In this document: piece by piece, positions 10,215 to 19,196 of the stretch
How positions within the stretch are numbered: position 1 is the first letter of the stretch
How the letters are laid out: every line of letters starts with the position of its first letter
Source of the DNA: Accumulibacter jenkinsii
GTDB taxonomy: Bacteria; Pseudomonadota; Gammaproteobacteria; Burkholderiales; Rhodocyclaceae
Reading direction: 5' to 3'
Assembly (NCBI GenBank): GCA_036625225.1
Contig: JAZKUF010000002.1
Coordinates: forward strand, 1,106,223 to 1,170,222
Length of the DNA stretch: 64,000 nucleotides
The notes under the pieces: model-generated
What the model was told of the DNA's origin: nothing
Database searches by the model: none
Seen by the model: the letters and a program-made list of their open reading frames with translations, nothing else
Program-made: the position numbers and the translations under genes

Positions 10215-11447
10215 TCAGGCAACCCGCCCGGCGCCAGCCGCTGCTGCCGGAAACCAGTGCGCGGTTCGCTTGCAGACCTCGACCAGCATCAGCATCACCG
10301 GCACTTCGATCAGCACGCCGACGACGGTTGCCAGCGCGGCGCCTGAAGACAGCCCGAAGAGCATCACGGCGGTGGCGATCGCAACTTCGAAGTGATTCGA
10401 TGCGCCGATCATCGCCACTGGCGCCGCATCGGCATAGGAAAGGCGCAGCCAGCGGGCGAGGCCATAGCCGAGGGCGAAGATGAGCAGCGTCTGCAGGAAG
10501 AGCGGGACCGCAATCCAGACGATGGTCAGCGGGTTGGCGATGATCACTTCACCCTTGAACGAGAACAGCAGCACGAGGGTGATCAGCAGGGCGACGATGG
10601 TGATCGGCGTCAGGAGATGCAGGAAACGTTCCCTGAACCAGGTCTCGCCCTTTGCAGCGATGATCCAGCGCCGCGACAGGTAGCCAGCGATGAGCGGCAG
10701 GGCGACGTAGATCCCGATCGACAGCAGCAGCGCCTGCCACGGCACCGGCAAGCGGCCGACGCCGAGCAGGAAACCGCCGAGGACGCCGTAGAGCAGCAGC
10801 ATGGTCAGCGAGTTGATCGCCACCATGACCAGCGTCAGCCCGTCGTTGCCACGCGCGAGGTAGCCCCAGACCAGCACCATCGCCGTGCACGGGGCGACGC
10901 CGAGCAGGATGCAGCCGGCAAGATAGCTGCGCCACAGCGGCACTTCGAGCATCTTCATCCCCTCGTGCAAAACGACGACGCCGGCCCCATGCGTCGACCC
11001 GACCGGCAGGTCGAGGCCGAAAGGCATCCTCACCAGATCGACCGCCTGCTCGCCGATCAGCGCGCGGAAGACGACGCCGAGAAAGAGGAAAGCGATCGCG
11101 TACATGCTGAATGGCTTCACCGCCCAATTGACGAACAGCGTCAGCAACACCGGCTTGCCGCTTCGTCCGGCCTGGACGACGGCGGCAAAATCGATCTTGA
11201 CCATGATCGGATACATCATGAAGAAGAGGCAAATGGCGATCGGGATCGACACCACCGGTGCCCCGTCGACGTAGACCGCCATGTCGTCGAGTGCTCGCGC
11301 CATCCCCGGCGCCCATTTGCCGAGCAAAATGCCGACGACGATGCAGAGGACGACCCAGAGGCTCAGGTAGCGCTCGAAAAGACTCGTCATCTTGCGGGCT
11401 GCGGCGCCTGGTTCACCGGCGCGGTTGCTAAGGGATACGTTGCTCAT
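10215..11447 (-). CDS. acr3: Arsenite efflux transporter, ACR3 family
   Basis: This is an inner-membrane arsenite (possibly antimonite) exporter of 410 residues with about ten hydrophobic helices. The family hallmark GVAPCTAMVLVW contains the Cys essential for As(III) transport. A second conserved helix has GASNHFEVAIA. A segment of about 25 residues (LVRMPFGLDLPVGSTHGAGV and neighbours) before the hallmark is longer than in typical ACR3 proteins. It is transcribed after arsR on the same strand with a 147-bp gap, giving a minimal arsR-acr3 module. No arsenate reductase gene (arsC) is adjacent. Confidence 0.92.
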   Translation of the reverse strand: MSNVSLSNRAGEPGAAARKMTSLFERYLSLWVVLCIVVGILLGKWAPGMARALDDMAVYVDGAPVVSIPIAICLFFMMYPIMVKIDFAAVVQAGRSGKPVLLTLFVNWAVKPFSMYAIAFLFLGVVFRALIGEQAVDLVRMPFGLDLPVGSTHGAGVVVLHEGMKMLEVPLWRSYLAGCILLGVAPCTAMVLVWGYLARGNDGLTLVMVAINSLTMLLLYGVLGGFLLGVGRLPVPWQALLLSIGIYVALPLIAGYLSRRWIIAAKGETWFRERFLHLLTPITIVALLITLVLLFSFKGEVIIANPLTIVWIAVPLFLQTLLIFALGYGLARWLRLSYADAAPVAMIGASNHFEVAIATAVMLFGLSSGAALATVVGVLIEVPVMLMLVEVCKRTAHWFPAAAAGAGRVA

Positions 11448-11594
11448 GTCGATCGGGCGGCTGTGGTCAATCGGTCATCGGGACCGACAGATTACTACGT
11501 TTCCATCAATATCAAAACATGATTTGTCAAAAGGAAGGGTTGCCGCCGCAGACGACCCATGCCGGAGATCGGCGGCTAGCAGGGCGTCGCACAA

Positions 11595-11912
11595 CTAGTC
11601 GGTCGGCGGTTTGCAGATTTCCGGATGGCCACCGCAGCAGTTGTCGGTCAGGAAAGCAAGCAGCGCGTTGATCCGGTCCATGGACGCGTGGCAGCGGACG
11701 AAGCGTCCTTCCTGGACGGTGTTGACCAGACCGGCATGGGCAAGCGCCTTGAGGTGGAAGGAGAGCGTCGGCGCCGGCAGATCGAGCCGCTCGGCGATCA
11801 CGCCGACGGTGAGGCCGGCAGGTGCCTGCTGGACCAGCAGTCGGAAAATCGCGAGGCGGCTATCTTGCGCCAGCGCCGCAAGGGCGATGACGGCATCGGT
11901 ATTTGTCATCAT
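11595..11912 (-). CDS. arsR: ArsR-family metalloregulatory repressor
   Basis: This 105-residue winged-helix repressor (DNA-binding helix around LDLPAPTLSFHLKALAHAG) would release DNA on binding As(III). The C-terminus NCCGGHPEIC supplies Cys92, Cys93 and Cys100. This resembles the C-terminal three-Cys site described for Acidithiobacillus ArsR, not the CVCD helix site of plasmid R773 ArsR. The first two codons are both ATG; the second (11909) is also possible. It lies upstream of acr3 in the same orientation and has an inverted repeat just before its start. Confidence 0.9.
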   Translation of the reverse strand: MMTNTDAVIALAALAQDSRLAIFRLLVQQAPAGLTVGVIAERLDLPAPTLSFHLKALAHAGLVNTVQEGRFVRCHASMDRINALLAFLTDNCCGGHPEICKPPTD

Positions 11913-11921
11913 TTGAACGAT

Positions 11922-11935
11922 ACCGAAAGATCGGT
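11922..11935. promoter_or_regulatory. Possible ArsR operator
   Basis: ACCGA-N4-TCGGT is an inverted repeat 10 bp upstream of the arsR start codon, a suitable place for autorepression. It does not closely match the AT-rich ArsR sites known from other bacteria, so this is position-based inference. Confidence 0.3.
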
Positions 11936-12247
11936 GACTCGCAAAGTATTTGCGGCAGAATCGGCCATCTGTGTCGGCATTGGTAGCGAAGAAGCCTCAT
12001 CGGACGATTTTTTCCGGTCGCTAGAGCCATTCCGGTTTACCGGATCCTGAAGTTCGTGCAGATCAACGAACCCGATCCTTCTCACAGAAACTGGCAGGAC
12101 TCGCGACCACTCGGACTGCGCACCCTGCCAGCGCGAGCGATTGTCGAGCCTGGATCCCGACGACTCAAGCAGGCGATCCGCTTGCCGGCGACGCTTCGAG
12201 TCGGTACGAGGTAGCGACCTTTTCGCCGGCCAGCCCTTTTGAAAAGA
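11936..12247. other. Intergenic region between arsR and eno: no gene seen
   Basis: These 312 bases lie upstream of arsR and downstream of the enolase terminator. A frame across them (11909-12286, minus) reads as Arg/Ser-rich sequence with no family likeness and overlaps the eno terminator, so I do not call it. No tRNA or clear small RNA was recognised. Confidence 0.55.
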
Positions 12248-12275
12248 CAAAAAAAAGCATCGCCAGGCGATGCTT
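12248..12275 (-). terminator. Rho-independent terminator of eno
   Basis: AAGCATCGCC and GGCGATGCTT form a perfect 10-bp inverted repeat around one base. On the minus strand it is followed by eight T. It starts 18 bp after the enolase stop. Confidence 0.93.
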
Positions 12276-12292
12276 CTTTCGTTCACGGAAGC

Positions 12293-13705
12293 CTAGAAAC
12301 CGGCGCCCTTGATCGACTTGAGCCCCTTGTACACAGCCTTGCTGCCCAGTTGTTCCTCGATCCGCAGCAGCTGGTTGTACTTGCAGATGCGGTCGGTGCG
12401 CGAGAGCGAACCGGTCTTGATCTGGCCGGCGCCGGTACCGACCGCGAGGTCGGCGATGAAGGAGTCTTCGGTCTCTCCCGAGCGGTGCGAGGAGATGACG
12501 CCGTAGCCGGCTTTCTGTGCCATCTTGATGGCGTCGAGCGTCTCGGTCACGGTCCCGATCTGGTTCACCTTGATCAGAATCGCGTTGGCCGCCTGCATGT
12601 CGATTCCCTGCTGGAGGCGGACCGGGTTGGTGACGAAGAAGTCGTCGCCGACGATCTGTACCTTGTCGCCGAGCGCCTTGGTCAGCTTGACGTAGCCTTC
12701 CCAGTCGCTCTGGTCGAGACCATCCTCGATCGACACGATCGGGTACTTCTTGCACCATTCGCTATAGACGGCAATCATCTCGTCGTCGGTGAACAGCTTG
12801 TCCGGGTTTGACTTCCAGAACTTGTAGCCCTGCCGCCCGCCTTCGTCGAAGAGTTCGGACGACGCGCAGTCGAGCGCGATGGCGATCTGCTTGCCGGGCT
12901 TGTAACCGGCGGCGACGATCGCCTGCATGATCACTTCGAGCGACTCGTCGTTGGTCAGGTTGGGCGCAAAACCGCCTTCGTCGCCGACCGCGGTGACATG
13001 TCCACCTTTCTTCAAAATCGTCTTCAGGGCGTGGAAGACTTCGGTGATCCAGCGCAGTCCTTCCGAGAAGGACGGTGCGCCGACCGGCATGATCATGAAT
13101 TCCTGAAAGTCGATCAGGTTGTCGGCGTGCTTGCCGCCGTTGATGATGTTGGCCATCGGCGTCGGCAAGGTGAACTCGCGGTTCTTGTGGATCTTGCCGA
13201 TGTACTTCCAGAGCGGCAGCTTGCTGACGTTGGCGCCCGCCATGGTGATCGCCATCGAAGCGCCAAGGATGGCGTTGGCACCCAGACTGGCCTTGTTGGG
13301 CGTGCCGTCGAGGGCGATCATCGCCTCGTCGAGTTCGCGCTGATCGAGCGGGTTCCTGCCCTTGAGGAGCTTGGCGATCTTGCCATTGACGGCGGCAACG
13401 GCTTTCAGCACGCCCTTGCCGAGATAGGCCTTCTTGTCGCCGTCGCGCAGTTCACAGGCTTCGAATTCGCCGGTCGACGCCCCCGAAGGGACCGCTGCCC
13501 GGGCCAGGAAGCCGTTGTCGAGCAGGAGGTCGACTTCGACCGTCGGGTTGCCGCGCGAGTCGAGAATCTGGCGACCGACGACCTTGGTAATCTTGACAAA
13601 CTCGGGAGCCGCAAGCGCGGCCGCCGCCTCAACCTGTTCGACTGCTTCGACTGCTTCGACTCTTTCCGCTTTCTTCGTCTTCTTGACTTTTTCGGCTTTT
13701 GCCAT
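12293..13705 (-). CDS. eno: Enolase with an N-terminal low-complexity extension
   Basis: Enolase interconverts 2-phosphoglycerate and phosphoenolpyruvate. The 470-residue product is about 40 longer than usual (about 430). The normal fold begins at VKITKVVGRQILDSRGNPTV near residue 37. Catalytic features are GASTGEFEA, GDEGGFAPN, SIEDGLDQSD, VGDDFFVTN and SHRSGETED. The extension (residues 1-36) is Lys-rich, then a VEAVEAVEQVEA repeat encoded by a 9-bp unit (GTCGAAGCA on the coding strand, about 13637-13661). The start at 13705 has GGAG at good spacing, and no ATG or GTG occurs between it and the core, so the extension appears real. A sigma-70-like promoter lies upstream. Confidence 0.95.
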   Translation of the reverse strand: MAKAEKVKKTKKAERVEAVEAVEQVEAAAALAAPEFVKITKVVGRQILDSRGNPTVEVDLLLDNGFLARAAVPSGASTGEFEACELRDGDKKAYLGKGVLKAVAAVNGKIAKLLKGRNPLDQRELDEAMIALDGTPNKASLGANAILGASMAITMAGANVSKLPLWKYIGKIHKNREFTLPTPMANIINGGKHADNLIDFQEFMIMPVGAPSFSEGLRWITEVFHALKTILKKGGHVTAVGDEGGFAPNLTNDESLEVIMQAIVAAGYKPGKQIAIALDCASSELFDEGGRQGYKFWKSNPDKLFTDDEMIAVYSEWCKKYPIVSIEDGLDQSDWEGYVKLTKALGDKVQIVGDDFFVTNPVRLQQGIDMQAANAILIKVNQIGTVTETLDAIKMAQKAGYGVISSHRSGETEDSFIADLAVGTGAGQIKTGSLSRTDRICKYNQLLRIEEQLGSKAVYKGLKSIKGAGF

Positions 13706-13770
13706 GATCGAGCTCCATAGGAGTGGTTTAATGGAAGTGCGAGGGTGGTTCGTGGAACGTGCTGCCGGCG

Positions 13771-13800
13771 ATCATACAGAATTCGCATCACCCGGCGCAA
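13771..13800 (-). promoter_or_regulatory. Sigma-70 promoter of eno
   Basis: On the minus strand TTGCGC (13800-13795) and TATGAT (13776-13771) are separated by 18 bp. The start site would be near 13764, leaving a leader of about 58 bases before the eno ATG. Confidence 0.5.
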
Positions 13801-13836
13801 TGCTTGCCGCTGACTCCCGAAGCCACCTGCCGTCGA

Positions 13837-14853
13837 TCAGAACAGCTTGCCCAGCCATTCCGTTTTCCTGGCGTCAAACTCGGCCTGCGACACGATTCCC
13901 TTGGCCACCAGGCCGTGCAGCTTTTCGAGCGCCGCGACCACTTCATCGGCACGATCGACGGGTGCGGCAGCCGGCTGAACGGCAGTCGCGGGAAGGCCCT
14001 GCGTCATCGCCTCGGTCATCGTCTGGCCAATGCCCAGACCGGCGCCGAGGCCGGCACCGAGCCCGGCAATGCCGCTTTCGTTCTGCGCCGCCAGTGGAAT
14101 GCTGCTCGCAACCTGGTACTGGGTATAGCGGTCGAGGTCACCGATCATGTTCATGGCGATGCGGGTATCGAGAATTTTCTGCAGTTCCTCGGGCAGCGAG
14201 ATGTTCTGCACGACGAAGCTGTCGAGCGCCAGACCGTAGCGTTCGAAGACCGGCACGAGGCGAGCCTGCAGGGTTCGGCTCAACTCGTCCTGGTTGGCGG
14301 CCATGTCGATGAAAGGCACGCCGGACTGAGCGAAGAGGTCGGTCATCGAACTGACGACGAGGTTGCGCAGCTGGCCATCGAGATCGGCCACCGTGTATTG
14401 CTCGCGCGTACCCGATACCTCTTGGTGGAAGCGGCCGGCGTCGACCAGCCGGTAGGCGTAGATGCCGAAGGCGCGCAGGCGCACCATGCCGAAATCCTGG
14501 TCGCGGATGGTGACCGGATTGGCCGTTCCCCATCGGCAGTCGAGTTGCAGGCGAGTCGAGAAGAAGTAGACCTCCGACTTGAAGGGCGATGCGAAGAACT
14601 TGTCCCAGTGCCTGAGGTTGGTCAGCACCGGCAGCGTGCGCGTCGTGAGCTTGTACAACCCCGGCCCGAAAACGTCGGCCATCCGGCCTTCGTTCACGAA
14701 GACCGCCATTTGCGACGGGCGAACGGTGAGTTGCGCGCCGTACTGGATCTCGCAGTCCTGCATCGGATAGCGCGTGGCGAGCACGCCGTCGCCGTCTTCA
14801 GTCCAGTGGATGACATCGATGAACTGTTTTCTGATGAAGTCCATGAGGGTCAT
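13837..14853 (-). CDS. SPFH-domain protein with C-terminal SHOCT domain
   Basis: This 338-residue protein has an SPFH (band-7/stomatin-like) core in about residues 25-250, with PSQMAVFVNEGRMADVFGPG early on. A Gly/Ala-rich hinge (GLGAGLGAGLGIGQ, about 258-275) follows. The C-terminal SHOCT-like helix pair is ALEKLHGLVAKGIVSQAEF. No signal peptide or membrane helix is evident, so it is likely cytoplasmic or peripheral. Such proteins are often annotated as virion core protein or YdjI-like; their role is not established. GGGAG precedes the ATG; a second in-frame ATG is 3 codons later. It is the only gene between eno and coaX and appears monocistronic. Confidence 0.8.
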   Translation of the reverse strand: MTLMDFIRKQFIDVIHWTEDGDGVLATRYPMQDCEIQYGAQLTVRPSQMAVFVNEGRMADVFGPGLYKLTTRTLPVLTNLRHWDKFFASPFKSEVYFFSTRLQLDCRWGTANPVTIRDQDFGMVRLRAFGIYAYRLVDAGRFHQEVSGTREQYTVADLDGQLRNLVVSSMTDLFAQSGVPFIDMAANQDELSRTLQARLVPVFERYGLALDSFVVQNISLPEELQKILDTRIAMNMIGDLDRYTQYQVASSIPLAAQNESGIAGLGAGLGAGLGIGQTMTEAMTQGLPATAVQPAAAPVDRADEVVAALEKLHGLVAKGIVSQAEFDARKTEWLGKLF

Positions 14854-15003
14854 GGCAATCTCCCGTGAACAAGGGTGGTCGAGTGAGCGCGCCGGCAGCC
14901 GGCGGCGAAGGAGGGAAAGGTCGGCACGCCGCCGGTGTCGATCAGCCCGGCGGCGCGGACAGGTGACGGCCGCCGCTGCGCGGGAAGTGCAGGCCGCCGG
15001 TCC

Positions 15004-15024
15004 GCGCGCCGCGCGCCGCGCGCC
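15004..15024. repeat. Heptamer tandem repeat (GCGCGCC)x3
   Basis: Three perfect copies of GCGCGCC lie immediately downstream of the coaX stop in the 177-bp gap before the SPFH gene. They may affect transcript ends but have no visible coding role. Confidence 0.7.
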
Positions 15025-15030
15025 TGCCGC

Positions 15031-15750
15031 TCAAAGCGAACAGGCATGGCGCAGCAGACCGCTCAGGATCAGATCGTCCAGCACCTCGCAGGGGATGGTG
15101 ACGTGGGCCGCAAGACGCTGGGCGGCGCCGCCGGTCAACAGGCAACGCGCGCCAGGCTCGTTGGCGATACCGGCAAACATCCGCTCGATCGCCCCGAGTT
15201 GCGCCTGCAGGCAGCCGCTGACGATGGCATCCATGGTGTTGCACGGCGCCAGGCGGAACGATCCGTCGGCAAGCGGCAGCTGCGCCGTGTTACGAGCGAG
15301 CGCCGCCCGCATGAGATCGAAGCCGGGCAGGATCAGGCCGCCACGAAAAAGGCCGCTGGCATCGAGCAGGTCGACCGTGGTGGCCGTTCCGGCGCAGACC
15401 ACGAGGCAGGCGCTGTCAAGCCGCGTCCGGGCGCCGATCAGCGCCGCCCAGCGGTCGGCTCCGAGCTGTCCCGGATCCTCGTAGGCGCTGCGCACGCCGC
15501 AGGCCTCGGCGCTCGCCTGCAGAAAGGAGATCCCGACGGGGCGCCCGGCGAGTTGCGAGGAGATGCTGGCGGCGACCGCGGCGCCAGCGACGTTGCAGGC
15601 CACCACGCGCGCCTGCGCGGGCCACGCGGCCGCGACTTCGCGCAGCTGGGCAACGTCTCTCGTCGCGAGGACGCCGCTCGCGGTCCATTGGCCCTGGTCA
15701 TGAATTCCCCACTTGATGCGGCTGTTGCCGGCGTCGATGGCGATGATCAT
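15031..15750 (-). CDS. coaX: Type III pantothenate kinase
   Basis: CoaX phosphorylates pantothenate in the first step of coenzyme A synthesis and belongs to the ASKHA fold. It has 239 residues, with the N-terminal phosphate-binding motif IDAGNSRIKW (4-13), then GADRWAALIGA (about 97-107) containing the catalytic Asp, and the GTATTVDLL motif (about 120). Type III enzymes are insensitive to CoA feedback (known of the family). Its ATG overlaps the birA stop (ATGA), the conserved birA-coaX order of betaproteobacteria. Confidence 0.93.
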   Translation of the reverse strand: MIIAIDAGNSRIKWGIHDQGQWTASGVLATRDVAQLREVAAAWPAQARVVACNVAGAAVAASISSQLAGRPVGISFLQASAEACGVRSAYEDPGQLGADRWAALIGARTRLDSACLVVCAGTATTVDLLDASGLFRGGLILPGFDLMRAALARNTAQLPLADGSFRLAPCNTMDAIVSGCLQAQLGAIERMFAGIANEPGARCLLTGGAAQRLAAHVTIPCEVLDDLILSGLLRHACSL

Positions 15751-16553
15751 GCGGCCCGGAGCGACAGATCGCCGGACAGGCAGCGTTCGATGCCGGCCGG
15801 CGTGCGCAGCAGCAGGGCGCCATCGTCATCAGCGCCGAGACAGACGCCATGGCGATCGATACGGTCGCCGTCGAGCAGGCGCACCGGGCGATCCTGCCAG
15901 GCATGATGGCCCTGCCAGTCGTTGCGCAGAACGCTGAAACCGCCCTCGACAAAGCGGTCGAGCACCGCTGCGAGATCGATCAGGATCTGCGCCAGAAGTC
16001 GATGCCGGTCGGGTGCAGACGACAAGGCCTGCGACAAGGCTGCCGGGCGGTGCAGGAATTCGTCTTCGCCGGCCGGCGGCAGTTGCAGGTTGAGGCCGAT
16101 ACCGATCACCGCCAGCATCGCGCCGGGCGCCGCTTCGAGTTCGACGAGAATGCCGCCGACCTTGCCGCCGTCGAGCAGGATGTCGTTCGGCCACTTGAGG
16201 CCGACGCCGGGTACACCCAGGTGCTCGAGTGCCCGCGCCACCGCGATACCGACCGCCAGCGACAGTCCGGCGAGCTGCGACACGTCGGCCGCGAAGCGCC
16301 AGAGCAGGGAGAAGGTGAGACCGCTGTCTCGCGTCGACAGCCAGTGACGGCCGCGTCGGCCGCGCCCACCGGTCTGCCGGTCGGCGACCAGCAGGGAACC
16401 GCTCGCCGCACCGTGGCGTGCTCGCTCGCCGAGCAGGGTACTGGTCGAGCCGCATTCGGCGAGCGCCTCGATGGTGAAACGGCCGCTTGCCTCGCCGAGC
16501 AGCGAAGCCAGTCGGTGCGGGTCGATCAGACAGGGAGGGCAGAACGGGTCCAT
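15747..16553 (-). CDS. birA: Biotin--[acetyl-CoA-carboxylase] ligase, monofunctional
   Basis: This ligase makes biotinyl-AMP and transfers biotin to the carrier-protein lysine of carboxylases. It has 268 residues. The nucleotide loop GRGRRGRHW is at 63-71 and KWPNDILLDGGKVGGIL (about 137-153) holds the ligase signature. A small C-terminal SH3-like domain (about 220-268) follows. There is no N-terminal winged helix, so this is the class I enzyme that cannot repress biotin genes itself. It overlaps coaX by 4 bp. No strong ribosome site is seen at the chosen ATG. Confidence 0.92.
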   Translation of the reverse strand: MDPFCPPCLIDPHRLASLLGEASGRFTIEALAECGSTSTLLGERARHGAASGSLLVADRQTGGRGRRGRHWLSTRDSGLTFSLLWRFAADVSQLAGLSLAVGIAVARALEHLGVPGVGLKWPNDILLDGGKVGGILVELEAAPGAMLAVIGIGLNLQLPPAGEDEFLHRPAALSQALSSAPDRHRLLAQILIDLAAVLDRFVEGGFSVLRNDWQGHHAWQDRPVRLLDGDRIDRHGVCLGADDDGALLLRTPAGIERCLSGDLSLRAA

Positions 16554-16591
16554 GGCTTCGTCATTGAAATCAACGCAGCCATTATCGCTGA

Positions 16592-18022
16592 TTATCGCGC
16601 CGATGCGCCTTCGCGATCGTCGCTCGCCCCACTGCCATCGAGACCGAGCTCCTGAATCTTGCGGGTAATTGTGTTGCGACCGATGCCCAGCGCCTGCGCC
16701 GCCTCGATCCGGCGGCCACCCGTATGGACCAGTGCACGATTGATCAGGACGCGTTCGAAGGCGTGCGTCAAGGTCTCGTGTACCGCACCGGGATCGCCGA
16801 GCAGCAGCCGGTCCACTTCCTGTGCCAGCGCACCTTCCCAGTCATTGGTCGGGGCAGCAATCGCCGCCTCGCGCAATTCGGGCGGCAGGTCCGCAAGTTC
16901 GACCAGTTGCCCCGGCGCCATGACGGTCAGCCAGTGGCAGAGGTTTTCGAGTTGCCGCACGTTGCCCGAGAAATCGAGCGAGCACAGATGCTTCAGGGCG
17001 CCTTCGGCAAAACGCTTGCCTTCGACCCCGAGTTCCTGGGCGCTCTTCTGGAGAAAATGGCGCGCGAGGATCGGAATGTCCTCGCGTCGTTCGCGCAGGC
17101 TCGGCAAACGCACGCGGATCACGTTCAGGCGATGGAAAAGGTCCTCGCGAAAGAGCCCCTGACTCACCCGCGCCTCGAGATCCTGGTGGGTCGCCGCGAT
17201 GATGCGCACCCGGGTCTTCAGGGGTGAATGACCGCCGACACGATAGTAATGGCCGTCGGAAAGGACACGCAGCAGCCGGGTCTGCAGCTCGGCCGGCATG
17301 TCGCCGATTTCATCGAGGAACAGCGTTCCGCCCTCGGCCTGTTCGAAACGCCCTTGCCGCTGCGCGGCCGCACCGGTAAAAGCACCGCGCTCGTGGCCAA
17401 ACAACTCGGACTCGAGCAGGTCACGCGGAATCGCTGCCGTGTTGATCGCGATGAAGGGCTTGTCGGCACGCGGACTGTGGCGATGGACGGCACGCGCCAC
17501 GAGTTCCTTGCCGGAACCTGACTCGCCGGTGATGAGGACGGTGGCGCTCGACTGGCTGAGCCGGCCAATCGCCCGGAACACCTCCTGCATGGCCGGTGCC
17601 TGGCCGAGGATCTCGGGGGTCAGGCCGACTTCGTTCGGCGCACCGCTCTGGTGCAAGCTCTCGCCGATGGCTCGCCGAATCAGCTCCAGCGCCTGATCGA
17701 CGTCGAAGGGCTTCGGCAGATATTCGAAGGCACCGCCCTGGAACGCCGAGACGGCGCTCTCGAGGTCGGAGTAGGCGGTCATGATGATCACCGGCAGCGC
17801 CGGAAAACGTTCCTTGAACACCTGCAGCAATTCGAGTCCCGACTGACCCGGCATGCGGATGTCTGAAACCAGCACCTGCGGCGCTTCGGCGCCAGCGTCG
17901 AGTTGCGCCAGGGCTTCGCGCGCCGAAGCGAAGCTTCGGAAAGGAATTTTCTCGCGCGAAAGGGTCTTCTCAAGCACCCAACGGATTGACTTGTCGTCGT
18001 CAACGATCCAGACCGGTTTCAT
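16592..18022 (-). CDS. ntrC: Nitrogen regulator NtrC (sigma-54-dependent response regulator)
   Basis: NtrC activates sigma-54 promoters of nitrogen-assimilation genes when phosphorylated by NtrB. It has 476 residues. The receiver domain (1-120) has DDD at 8-10 and phosphoacceptor D54. The AAA+ domain has Walker A GESGSGKE and the sigma-54 contact loop GAFTGA. A C-terminal Fis-type helix-turn-helix (RIEAAQALGIGRNTITRKIQ) completes it. I chose the ATG at 18022 because GAGGA lies 5 bp upstream. Longer frames reach 18052 and 18148, but the 18052 ATG has only a distant AGGAG and 18148 would overlap ntrB. It lies 71 bp downstream of ntrB. Confidence 0.95.
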   Translation of the reverse strand: MKPVWIVDDDKSIRWVLEKTLSREKIPFRSFASAREALAQLDAGAEAPQVLVSDIRMPGQSGLELLQVFKERFPALPVIIMTAYSDLESAVSAFQGGAFEYLPKPFDVDQALELIRRAIGESLHQSGAPNEVGLTPEILGQAPAMQEVFRAIGRLSQSSATVLITGESGSGKELVARAVHRHSPRADKPFIAINTAAIPRDLLESELFGHERGAFTGAAAQRQGRFEQAEGGTLFLDEIGDMPAELQTRLLRVLSDGHYYRVGGHSPLKTRVRIIAATHQDLEARVSQGLFREDLFHRLNVIRVRLPSLRERREDIPILARHFLQKSAQELGVEGKRFAEGALKHLCSLDFSGNVRQLENLCHWLTVMAPGQLVELADLPPELREAAIAAPTNDWEGALAQEVDRLLLGDPGAVHETLTHAFERVLINRALVHTGGRRIEAAQALGIGRNTITRKIQELGLDGSGASDDREGASAR

Positions 18023-18093
18023 TGATTCCTCAGGAAGCTTGGCTGTTTTCATCGAAATATCTCTGCTCCTAAGCGAAAACCATGCCAACCGCT

Positions 18094-19173
18094 TCAGACG
18101 AGCGGCAGGCGAATCGTGAAACAGGTCTGACCGGGCCGGCTGGCACAATCGATCGTCCCCTGGTGTTGTTGAACAAAGCTCTGCGCCAGGGTCAGACCGA
18201 GGCCGCTGCCCCCGGCGCGACCGGAAACCAGCGGATAGAACATCCGTTCGCGAATATCTTCGGGAATTCCCGGACCATCATCGATGACCTGTACTTCGAG
18301 CGCCAGACGGTGGCGCCGCTTGAACAGGGTGGCCTGGCGGGCCGCCCGGGTACGCAGGGTGATCTGGCCCGCACAGGCAGCGCTCTCGTCAGGTTGTCGC
18401 CCGATCGCCTGCGCAGCATTTCTGGCGATGTTGAGAAAAACCTGAATCAGCTGTTCGCGGTCACCGATCAGTTCCGGCAGGCTGGTGTCGTAATCGCGCT
18501 GGACGCTGAGGATGGTCGGAAACTCGGCGGTCAGCAGGCTGCGCACGCGCTCGAGAATCTCATGGATGTTCACCGGCCCCGGCTGCATCGGGCGGTGAGG
18601 CGACAGCAGCCGCCGCATCAGATCCTGCAGGCGGTCAGCCTCCTTGATGATCACCTGGGTGTATTCGCGCAGGCCGGGGTTGTTGAGTTCCCGTTCCAGC
18701 AATTGCGCGGCGCCGCGAATGCCACCGAGCGGGTTCTTGATTTCATGCACCAGGTTCCGGATCAGCTCGCGGCTTGCATGCTGCTGCTCGACCAGGCGCT
18801 CCTCACGGGTCGCCCGGAGCTGTTGATCGATCGGCCACAGTTCGATCAGCAGGCTGGCCGCGTCGGCGTCGACCGGGTTCACGGTGCAGTTCAACTGGAG
18901 GACGTCGCCACCGGCGAGGCGCAGTTCGATATTCTGTCCGGTGTAGCCCCAGGCGTGGTTGAGCACGTTGTGCAAAACCGCCAGAAGCTTTGCCGGACAC
19001 TCGATGACGCTCTCGAGCGGACAACCGGCAAAGACCTTGTTGCTGATCTCGAGCAGGTTCTCGGCGGCGGGATTGAGGTAGCGGATGGCAAGCTCGTGGT
19101 CGAGCAGCACCACCGCAGAAGAGAGGAGGTCAAGGCCGCCGAAGGGATTTGCCGAACGTTCAGGCAGGGACAT
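18094..19173 (-). CDS. ntrB: Nitrogen sensor histidine kinase NtrB
   Basis: NtrB is a cytoplasmic kinase/phosphatase of NtrC that in relatives is controlled by the PII protein. It has 359 residues: a PAS domain (about 10-115, VVLLDHELAIRYLNPAAENL), an H-box with LVHEIKNPLGGIRGAAQLL and a C-terminal HATPase with NIARNAAQAIG, DDGPGIPEDI and GGSGLGLTLA. The ATG at 19173 fits the family length but has no clear ribosome site. The frame stays open upstream to 19791 through the DUF4124 gene, which overlaps it on the same strand in another frame. It is part of glnA-DUF4124-ntrB-ntrC. Confidence 0.93.
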   Translation of the reverse strand: MSLPERSANPFGGLDLLSSAVVLLDHELAIRYLNPAAENLLEISNKVFAGCPLESVIECPAKLLAVLHNVLNHAWGYTGQNIELRLAGGDVLQLNCTVNPVDADAASLLIELWPIDQQLRATREERLVEQQHASRELIRNLVHEIKNPLGGIRGAAQLLERELNNPGLREYTQVIIKEADRLQDLMRRLLSPHRPMQPGPVNIHEILERVRSLLTAEFPTILSVQRDYDTSLPELIGDREQLIQVFLNIARNAAQAIGRQPDESAACAGQITLRTRAARQATLFKRRHRLALEVQVIDDGPGIPEDIRERMFYPLVSGRAGGSGLGLTLAQSFVQQHQGTIDCASRPGQTCFTIRLPLV

Positions 19174-19196
19174 GAGCGGCAGCCAGGGCGCGGCGA

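Noticed and set aside
11909..12286. 125-residue minus-strand frame between arsR and eno
   Set aside because: Low-complexity Arg/Ser-rich sequence, no family likeness, and it overlaps the eno terminator.
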